Of a stretch of DNA of 64,000 bases, positions 56,756 to 64,000 are shown piece after piece. Where the stretch lies: NCBI RefSeq assembly GCF_024181725.1, contig NZ_CP028908.1, forward strand, positions 4,019,501 through 4,083,500, in the 5' to 3' direction. The position numbers and the translations under genes were made by a program. Source of the DNA: Bradyrhizobium sp. WD16 (GTDB lineage: Bacteria > Pseudomonadota > Alphaproteobacteria > Rhizobiales > Xanthobacteraceae). The notes beneath the pieces were generated by a model. It was not told the origin of the DNA, ran no database searches, and saw only the letters and a list, made by a program, of their open reading frames with translations. Each line of letters starts with the position of its first letter. Positions within the stretch are counted from its first letter, which is position 1.

Positions 56756-57022
56756 TACGTTTTGGTGCGTCGCTGATGCGCTTCAGTTCTGCGTCCTGAT
56801 TGGCTTCATCATTGTTGTAGACGTAGCGGATGATGGCCTTTGGCGATGACCATTGCCTTTCTTCATCAGCCGCGTCGTGGTCAACCCCGACGTGTTCGAT
56901 TTGGTCGCTCCGCCGCGACGGCCAACGGATCCGAACGTCAGTTCCGGTCGCAAGCCTGCAGCCGAGATAATCTTCTTCGAGATGCGCTCGACCTGTCTGA
57001 GCATCTCGCCCGTGCCGCCCAC
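56756..57022 (-). pseudogene. Integrase-like gene fragment (5' part, frameshifted)
   Basis: Reads GTGEMLRQVERISKKIISAA, then AGLRPELTFGSVGRRGGATK, which resembles the AGLPxELTFxSxRHGGxTE region before the catalytic arginine-histidine motif of tyrosine integrases in Rhizobiales. The frame then slips near 56850 to a second one giving SPKAIIRYVYNNDEANQDAE and LKRISDAPKR, and continues beyond the transposon at 47938. The N-terminal two thirds of the gene are absent. The RHxxA[S/T]/Tyr box cannot be recognised, so the gene is dead. Confidence 0.65.
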
Positions 57023-57023
57023 T

Positions 57024-57203
57024 TCATGGGCGGCCGGTTCCCGTGAAGGCCCAATTCAGGGCGATCCAGATCGCAAGAAGCATGACTGGCGGCACCAACG
57101 CACCTGGCAAGGAATCTAAGACTTGCTGTAGCCCTGCGATGTGGATCAGCACGGCAAACCACGCCGCGGTCAGCACGATCCAGACACTGAAAAGGACGGC
57201 CAT
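57024..57203 (-). CDS. Small membrane protein, 59 aa
   Basis: An ATG-started frame at 57203: MAVLFSVWIVLTAAWFAVLI, then a short loop, then PPVMLLAIWIALNWAFTG. Two membrane helices with a tight hairpin topology. The ribosome site is weak. The codon use is chromosome-like, so I think it is a real gene, just upstream of the integrase remnant. Function unknown. The rest of 57204-57408 shows nothing. Confidence 0.5.
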   Translation of the reverse strand: MAVLFSVWIVLTAAWFAVLIHIAGLQQVLDSLPGALVPPVMLLAIWIALNWAFTGTGRP

Positions 57204-57408
57204 TTAGGTAAATCCAAAATGACCCGCGTTCTGCGCAGGCTGCTCAGAGATGCAATTCTAGCGTCTCTTGTCTCGCCTGTCGCGACACAGGGCACGCCTT
57301 CGGTGGTATGACCGGCCCTGTCCAGGTCGGCAACCTCCTGATTAAATTTTCTGGGCGCCCTCACGGGCACCGGCCGAGATTGGCCAGGGTATCTTGTTCC
57401 CCGCTCTT

Positions 57409-57859
57409 CTATTCCCCGATCACCGGCTGGTGGCAGCGGGTCGTCGTTCTCCAATTGAGAACGTCGAGCGGCTGGCGGATGAGCTTGCCGTTCTGCATGT
57501 CGATCTCCCAGTAGGCCAGGTTGCGGTTCTTGACGGCGCGCAGGCCGAAGCCGTGAGACAGGATGTCAGGGCCGGTCCCATCGGGCATCGTGCAGTCGAG
57601 CACGCTACCGCCTGACGCCGGCGGCAGCACCGCAAAATCCGCAATGCGGCAGGTCTGCGACGCGGGTGCCTGCCTTCTCCAGGATGAAGATGGTGGCACC
57701 CTTCTGCAGGATGAAGCCGCCATTCTTGCTTGCCAGGAAGCCGGACAGCGGATCGGAGCCGCTGGTTGAAGCCGGCGCGGACTTTCCGATCAGGGCGAGG
57801 GCGTCCGCAAGGAGCGGATCCGGCGCCGGGAAGGGGTGCGTCTCCTCGGTGTTGGCCGG
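57409..57859 (-). pseudogene. Broken gene for a conserved hypothetical protein
   Basis: Two frames of one protein. The first gives PDPLLADALALIGKSAPAST and GGFILQKGATIFILEKAGTR. One extra base near 57661 then shifts the frame, and it continues as QTCRIADFAVLPPASGG, DILSHGFGLRAVKNRNLAYW and RQPLDVLNWRTTTRCHQP. The 5' end runs into a type E repeat at 57861 and has no proper start. So the gene is both truncated by the repeat and frameshifted. Confidence 0.6.
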
Positions 57860-57860
57860 G

Positions 57861-58190
57861 CTAGTGTCCTGTTTCCAACGTTCGTATCCCATTGCAGCAG
57901 GCGCTCATACGAACGTTGGAAACAAGGGGACACTAGCATCATTATGATTCTAGTGTGGTTTTGGATCTGACGCGCGTTCGAAGAACTCGCTGCAATACTG
58001 AAACGAGCGTCAGATCCACCACACTGGTGTGGCGTCTCGCGATTGCCTACCGCCTTTGCGGCAAGCCTCTCGTAGGCAATTGCGAGACGTAGGCCACACT
58101 AGCACTTTGATTTTGCCAGTGTCCTTATGTCTCCGAATTACCGTGCGGGGGTGAGGCAAATGGGGCGGTAATTCGGAGACAGGACACTAG
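57861..58190. repeat. Palindromic repeat cluster R9 (E, C, A, B)
   Basis: Type E 57861-57936, type C 57950-58027, type A 58024-58102, linker TTTGATTTTG, type B 58116-58190. C and A share a boundary (CTGG here instead of CTAG), and B begins CCAG. E cuts off the 5' end of the pseudogene on its left, and B forms the 3' end of the gene on its right. Confidence 0.92.
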
Positions 58191-58560
58191 CTGCGCCGGC
58201 GCTCGTCATCCGCAATTCATCGAGGTGCCGACGGTCGCTGGTCTCGATGCAGGCCGCGTCATTGCCGCGCCGCAGCAGATCTGCGACCCACCTCTCTTCC
58301 GCGGCCCGCAGTGCCGCAGCGTCGACGGTCGGCTGCGCCGGCATCGCCTTGACGAGATCGGCCAGATCACGGTCGAGTGCCGCGAGCGAAGGCGTGGCCC
58401 AGATCAGCTTGTTCACCGTGCTGGTGACGCGGGCGCAGGAGAAGCTCGGGCCTTCGTCGGACCACCCCGTGCGCGGCAGGAGCAGGACGGCGAGCCGCGC
58501 GCCGGCCATGGCGGTCTGAACGCGATGAGCAGCAACAAGGTGTCGAACGATTTGCTTCAT
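58138..58560 (-). CDS. LprI-like (DUF1311) protein, tail formed by a repeat
   Basis: A frame of 140 residues starting MKQIVRHLVAAHRVQTAMAG. The middle resembles DUF1311/LprI-like lysozyme-inhibitor domains: GPSFSCARVTSTVNKLIWAT followed by PSLAALDRDLADLV. The second cysteine of that family (ICAxPxLAALD) is a tryptophan here. At 58190 the frame enters a type B repeat out of step with its TAG, so 17 repeat-encoded residues (SVLSPNYRPICLTPAR) replace the normal C-terminus. The gene is probably decaying. Confidence 0.55.
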   Translation of the reverse strand: MKQIVRHLVAAHRVQTAMAGARLAVLLLPRTGWSDEGPSFSCARVTSTVNKLIWATPSLAALDRDLADLVKAMPAQPTVDAAALRAAEERWVADLLRRGNDAACIETSDRRHLDELRMTSAGAASVLSPNYRPICLTPAR

Positions 58561-58738
58561 GCGGGGCAGGGCTCGCCGGCGATTTCATCGGCACCATAAC
58601 GTGGAGTCTCTTCGGTTTCCGCTGAATTGTCGCGCCAGTCTGCCGGTGCGCTCATGCGGTGGCGCCGCCGGGCTCATTAACGCCAACGGCGCGGCTTTGC
58701 AGCCGCGCCGTGACGCCGATCCCGGGAGGTTGTCGAGA

Positions 58739-60256
<1,518 letters not shown>

Positions 60257-60358
60257 GCTGTCCTCCCAGAGACATCCGCCACGTGATGCGGCGTTGGGGC
60301 GGACAATGATGAAACCGCGTCGCACTGTCAGGCAGGCGCGCGCAGGTCGCAGGCTCAG

Positions 60359-60380
60359 GCTGTCGCAGAATTGCGACAGC
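60359..60380. promoter_or_regulatory. Inverted repeat upstream of the aldehyde dehydrogenase gene
   Basis: GCTGTCGCA and TGCGACAGC, perfect 9-bp arms with 4 bases between, 103 bp upstream of the start codon and 18 bp past the regulator's stop. It is a likely binding site of the Fis-type helix-turn-helix of that regulator. Confidence 0.6.
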
Positions 60381-60397
60381 TCGGGTCACCAGCTCGA

Positions 60398-61360
60398 TCA
60401 GCCGGTGCGTTCAAGTCCGAAGCGCGCAAGCTTGCGGTGCAGCGTGGCGCGGGACACCCCAAGGTGGCGCGCCGCGGCCGAGACATTGCCATTGGCGCGG
60501 GCCAGCGCTCGGCGCAGCGCGCTGCGTTCGGCCTCGCCGATGTCTTCGGGCGCTGCGCCGCCGAGCAGGTCGGCGGCTGGGAAGGGCTTGGCGAACCGGT
60601 CCGCCGTCAGGCCGAGCGCCGCCCGGGCGGCGCGCGAGGCGCCGATCACGAGGTCATCCTGATCGACGGCAATCAGGGCGGCCGGTGAATGATCCGGGGT
60701 GGGAGCGAGCAGCAGGCGAGCGGCGGGAAAAGCGAGCCGGAACAGTTCGGCTTCGATGCGGCGGGCGGCGTCGGCGACGGCGACCGAGATCAGGTGAAGA
60801 AAGCCCTCGGTCAGGTCGGCGCGGCAGGACGAAATGTCGAGGGCGGCGGCGATTTTGCCCTCGTGGTCGTGGAGTGGTACCGTGGTGCAGGACAACAGAG
60901 TGTTGCGGCTGAAGAAATGCTGGTCGCGGTGGATGGTGAGCGGGCGTTGCTCGACGAGGCAGGTGCCGATGCCATTGGTGCCCTCGATCTCCTCGCTCCA
61001 GACGGCGCCAGGCCACAACCCCCAATCCTGGAACGTCCGGTCATCGGCGGCAGCGCCGCGGCGCTCGACCGGAACGCCGTTGCGATCGGCCAGCAGCACG
61101 CAGCAGCCGACGCCGCCGACGGCAAGATAAAGCCGATCGAGGCTGGCCTGCGCGGCGCGGATCAAGGGCTCCATCCGTTCGCGGGCGAGGCGCAGTTCGC
61201 TGTCCGTGATCCGGCGTGGCGGCCGGCGGTCGGCGGGATCGAGGTGGTGCAGGGTGGAGGAGCGCTGCCAGGACGCGACGAGGGCGGAGCGGGCGGCGCC
61301 GTTGGCCTTGAGCGCCAAGTGTATTCGGTCCGCATGCTGGCTGATGGCCGTGTCGCCCAT
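60398..61360 (-). CDS. AcoR-like regulator with GAF and Fis-type HTH, no AAA+ domain
   Basis: A 320-residue activator-like protein. The N-terminal part (SALVASWQRSSTLHHLDPAD) and GAF domain (VWSEEIEGTNGIGTCLVEQR, then HDHEGKIAAALDISSCRADL) match AcoR-type sigma-54 activators. A PAS-like stretch follows, and then the C-terminal helix-turn-helix ANGNVSAAARHLGVSRATLH. The central AAA+ ATPase is absent. The ATG at 61360 follows GGGAGAAG. It probably controls the aldehyde dehydrogenase gene downstream. Confidence 0.87.
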   Translation of the reverse strand: MGDTAISQHADRIHLALKANGAARSALVASWQRSSTLHHLDPADRRPPRRITDSELRLARERMEPLIRAAQASLDRLYLAVGGVGCCVLLADRNGVPVERRGAAADDRTFQDWGLWPGAVWSEEIEGTNGIGTCLVEQRPLTIHRDQHFFSRNTLLSCTTVPLHDHEGKIAAALDISSCRADLTEGFLHLISVAVADAARRIEAELFRLAFPAARLLLAPTPDHSPAALIAVDQDDLVIGASRAARAALGLTADRFAKPFPAADLLGGAAPEDIGEAERSALRRALARANGNVSAAARHLGVSRATLHRKLARFGLERTG

Positions 61361-61592
61361 GGGCTTCTCCCTGCCTTGCCATTCCACTCCCGAGGGTTCC
61401 AGCTCGCATTGTCGTTGTAGGCGGCCGGCAATAGCGCAGCAGGATGAAGCCTGCCTCCGCCGCTGTCCAGATGCCGCGTTCCATCCGATAGTCGAAATTT
61501 GACAACCGGCCTCTTGCCGATCCGGGGGAAAATCCTCCTTGCGAGCGGCCGCAGCTTGGTTGAAATGATCAGGAATTTCTGGGAGCCTCGCC

Positions 61593-62459
61593 TTGACCGA
61601 GATACCGCGCCACATGTTCCGAAACGTCCGCTGTCGATTGTCCGTCCTTGCCTTTACCGGTCTGCTGGCGTTCGCTTTGTCCGAGCGTGTCGGGGCGCAA
61701 TCGGCCGATCTCGTGTTGTGCGACCGCGTCGCCGCCGACCCTGCCGATCCCGACAAGCCGGTCGACGTCAAGGGCGTGCCCGAGATCGCGCGCGCCGACA
61801 TCGCCACCGCCATCAGGTTCTGTCGCACGGCGTCGGTCGGCTCGCGTCGGGCGATGTACCAGCTCGGCCGCGCGCTCGCCTCCGACCAGAAGCCGACGGA
61901 GGCGATCGCGGCCTGGCGTCGGGCTGCGGACAAGGGCAGCTCCTCCGCCATGGTCGAACTCGGCATTGCCTACGCCACCGGCAATGGGATCGCCAAGGAT
62001 GAGGCCCAGGCGCGCAGCCTGTTCGATCGCGCCGCGAGCGCCGGTAACGCCAGAGGCGTCACCAATCTCGCTGCGCTCGGCGGCGGCGCCGGCACCGCTG
62101 CCGATCCGGCCAAGGCGCGGGCGCTGCTGACGCGGGCTGCGGAGGGCAATTCGGCCGAGGCGCAATATCAGCTCGGGCTGATGCTTGCGGATGGCCGCGG
62201 CGGACCGCAGGACGACGCCGGGGCACGCGCCTTGTTCGAGAAGGCAGCGGCGCAGAACCATCCCGGCGCGATGGAGCGCGTCGGCGCCTTCCTGCAGGCC
62301 GGCCGCGGCGGGCCGCAGGATTCGGCGGCGGCCAAGGGCTATTTCGAGAAGGCGGCGGCGCTCGGCAACGACGACGCCAAGGCGGCGCTCAAGCGCGTCG
62401 AATGTCCTTACGCGCTGCGCGACAAGCGCGGCAATGTCGTCAGCAATCTGTGCTTCTGA
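61593..62459 (+). CDS. Exported Sel1-repeat protein
   Basis: A protein of about 288 residues with a signal peptide (LSVLAFTGLLAFALSERVGA) and five Sel1/TPR-like units: AMYQLGRALASDQKPTEAI, AMVELGIAYATGNGIAKDEA, GVTNLAALGGG, AQYQLGLMLADGRGGPQDDA and AMERVGAFLQAGRGGPQDSA. These form a helical scaffold for protein interactions in the periplasm. Start TTG at 61593 (after GGGAG) or ATG at 61614. It is divergent from the AcoR-like gene. Confidence 0.85.
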   Translation: MTEIPRHMFRNVRCRLSVLAFTGLLAFALSERVGAQSADLVLCDRVAADPADPDKPVDVKGVPEIARADIATAIRFCRTASVGSRRAMYQLGRALASDQKPTEAIAAWRRAADKGSSSAMVELGIAYATGNGIAKDEAQARSLFDRAASAGNARGVTNLAALGGGAGTAADPAKARALLTRAAEGNSAEAQYQLGLMLADGRGGPQDDAGARALFEKAAAQNHPGAMERVGAFLQAGRGGPQDSAAAKGYFEKAAALGNDDAKAALKRVECPYALRDKRGNVVSNLCF

Positions 62460-62471
62460 GCGACAGAAAGA

Positions 62472-63137
62472 TCATGATCGTGCCGCGCCGGTCCGTGATC
62501 TACCGGGCGAGGCGTTCTTGCCGGATAGAGCGAAGCTGCCGAGCTTGACGATGCGCTCGACGATGGCGTCGACATTGTCGAGGTCGCAGAGATCGCCCGA
62601 CAGTCGGCGCAGTCGCGCACTGTCGGTGATGGTCTGGCGGATCATCGCCAGGGTGAAGTGCAGTCCCCAATAGATGTCGACCTCGGTGCAGCCGGGCAGG
62701 GCGCGGCGCAGGGCCTCGGCGAAGCGCCGCAGGTGGCCGATGTCGCGCTCCACGATCTTGCGGATCGGCGGCACGGTCTCGACCGAGGCGCGCGTCATGA
62801 AGCGCGCCGCCGCGGAGCGCTGACGGTCGGCGCCGAGGCACCAGCGCAGCGGCGGTCCCGCCAGCGCCCGCAGGATCGCCTCGACCTCAGCGCGCCCGTC
62901 GCCAGCGGCCTCGGCCGCCTGCAGTTCGGCGAAGCGCTCGCGGTTGAGGGCGCTGGCGCGGCTGAGAAACAGCTCGGCGAGCAACTCGTCCTTGGACCCA
63001 AAATGATAGTTGACCGCGGCGAGATTGACATTCGCCGCGGCAACGATGTCGCGCAGGCTCACTTCGCCGAAGCTGCGCTCGGCATAGAGCGTTTCAGCGG
63101 CGCTGAGGATCGCGGCTTTGGTCAGGTCGGTGGACAT
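62472..63137 (-). CDS. TetR family transcriptional regulator
   Basis: A 221-residue repressor. The helix-turn-helix is SLRDIVAAANVNLAAVNYHF, preceded by ILSAAETLYAERSFGEV. The C-terminal domain, with RQRSAAARFMTRASVET, would bind an acyl-CoA or similar ligand. It is divergent from an acyl-CoA dehydrogenase gene, which it probably controls through the inverted repeat at 63248-63278. Confidence 0.9.
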   Translation of the reverse strand: MSTDLTKAAILSAAETLYAERSFGEVSLRDIVAAANVNLAAVNYHFGSKDELLAELFLSRASALNRERFAELQAAEAAGDGRAEVEAILRALAGPPLRWCLGADRQRSAAARFMTRASVETVPPIRKIVERDIGHLRRFAEALRRALPGCTEVDIYWGLHFTLAMIRQTITDSARLRRLSGDLCDLDNVDAIVERIVKLGSFALSGKNASPGRSRTGAARS

Positions 63138-63247
63138 CAGCGCGCGAGGGCCCTTGCAAATGCGATGGGGGATGGATCCGGCTCTGTGACTTCGCCGAAC
63201 CGTGACTTCGACAATCTGTGACTGCGACGACCTGCGGCCGATTGTAA

Positions 63248-63278
63248 TTCAAACTATTGTATGAAACTATCGTTTGAA
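63248..63278. promoter_or_regulatory. Candidate TetR operator
   Basis: TTCAAAC and GTTTGAA, 17 bases apart, with further AT-rich partial symmetry between (ACTATTG, AACTATC). It lies in the 276-bp region between the TetR gene and the acyl-CoA dehydrogenase gene. Confidence 0.55.
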
Positions 63279-63413
63279 GGAGCGGCGTTGTCAATCGTCC
63301 GTGTCGCGGAATTCCGCCGCGCGGCGATGCCGACAAGGCTCTTGCGGAGGCCGTGCCGCAGGCAGACACTGCCGCCAAATTTTGAACAAACGGAAAGCAA
63401 CGAGGATCGTCCG

Positions 63414-64000
63414 ATGAATTTCTCCATGTCCGATCGCCAGCGCGAATGGCTCGACCGCGTCACGTCCTTCATGGACAAGCACGTCCGGCCGGCGGAGAAA
63501 ATCTACAACGAGCAGGATGCCCAGGGTGAGCGCTGGAAGGTGATCCCGATCCTCGAAGACCTCAAGAAGAAGGCTAGGGCGGAGGGCTTGTGGAACATGT
63601 TCCTGCCGCCGTCGTCTCACGAGGATGACGAGTTCCGCGGCGCCGGCCTGAGCAATCTCGAATACGCGCTGCTGGCCGAGCAGATGGGGCACATCTTCTG
63701 GGCATCGGAAGTGTTCAATTGCTCGGCGCCGGATACCGGCAACATGGAAGTGCTGATCCGCTACGGCGACAAGGAGCAGAAGCGCAAATGGCTGCGGCCG
63801 CTGATGGACGGCGAGATTCGCTCAGCCTTCCTGATGACCGAGCCGGCAGTGGCTTCGTCGGACGCCACCAATATCGAGACGCGGATCGAGCGTGACGGCG
63901 ACCACTATGTCATCAACGGCCGCAAATGGTGGTCGTCGGGTGTCGGCGATCCGCGCTGCAAGATCGCCATTCTGATGGGCAAGACCGATCCGAAGGCGGC
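63414..64000 (+). CDS. Acyl-CoA dehydrogenase, N-terminal part
   Basis: The first 195 codons of an FAD enzyme that introduces a double bond into acyl-CoA; the rest is beyond the right edge. ATG 63414 follows GAGG. The sequence includes [20 protein letters not shown], the FAD/substrate motif [18 protein letters not shown] and [18 protein letters not shown]. These are typical of the ACAD10/11-like long-chain group. It is divergent from a TetR gene, a common pairing in fatty-acid catabolism. Confidence 0.93.
   Translation, partial: MNFSMSDRQREWLDRVTSFMDKHVRPAEKIYNEQDAQGERWKVIPILEDLKKKARAEGLWNMFLPPSSHEDDEFRGAGLSNLEYALLAEQMGHIFWASEVFNCSAPDTGNMEVLIRYGDKEQKRKWLRPLMDGEIRSAFLMTEPAVASSDATNIETRIERDGDHYVINGRKWWSSGVGDPRCKIAILMGKTDPKA

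Overview
The window is a 64 kb piece of chromosome from a GC-rich alphaproteobacterium, most likely of the Bradyrhizobium/Rhodopseudomonas/Afipia group (Hyphomicrobiales). The reasons are the gene families present: DUF3551, DUF2336, DUF3126, a BTLCP transglutaminase-like peptidase, a PAS_5 protein, a zf-CHCC protein, IS630 and IS21 elements, and the common CTAGAGC intergenic repeat of rhizobia. The species is inferred from gene content only.

Layout. Positions 1-8.1 kb are housekeeping: a partial enoyl-CoA hydratase, tRNA-Leu, a lipoprotein, a zf-CHCC protein with an FAD monooxygenase, a frameshifted membrane protein, an alpha/beta hydrolase, cysE and DUF3126. From 8.2-18.1 kb core genes (gamma-carbonic anhydrase, DOPA dioxygenase-like, BTLCP peptidase, PilZ, PAS_5, rhomboid, CBS, patatin) are mixed with two IS630 elements and clusters of palindromic repeats. 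From 18.3-46.5 kb lie mostly core genes: a GGDEF/EAL protein, a TyrR-like regulator divergent from an amino-acid permease with two TyrR-box-like sites, thrS, yidD, an IscU-like protein, folE, hisI, a lytic transglycosylase, DUF2336, an Hpt/response-regulator pair, nadK, tspO, rlmB, tRNA-Thr and tRNA-Tyr. From 58.7 kb to the end come an aldehyde dehydrogenase with its GAF/Fis-type regulator, a Sel1-repeat protein, a TetR regulator and the start of an acyl-CoA dehydrogenase.

The accessory core is at 47.8-57.9 kb. A tRNA-Gly(UCC) is followed by the 3' end of a decayed tyrosine-integrase-like gene. That gene is split by a complete Tn402/Tn5053-type transposon (47939-56755) with 25-bp inverted repeats and a perfect 5-bp target duplication, TACGT. 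Removing the transposon and one TACGT restores the reading frame across the junction. The transposon has tniA, tniB, tniQ and tniR, but in place of mer or integron cargo it carries one secreted protein of unknown function. It looks immobile: an IS21 element sits in tniA, and tniQ runs into tniR with no visible res site.

The most unusual feature is a set of modular palindromic repeats (types A-E, about 65-80 bp each) in nine places. They begin and end in CTAG, are chained through shared or nearby CTAG ends, and have very different stem sequences but the same plan: a roughly 9-10 bp terminal stem, a three-nucleotide bulge in one arm, a second stem of about 15 bp, and a loop. Five open reading frames end in a stop codon formed by the CTAG end of such a repeat. 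Both IS630 elements sit in the TA of a CTAG that heads a repeat. This fits a TA-targeting, MITE-like family that tolerates stop codons as landing sites.
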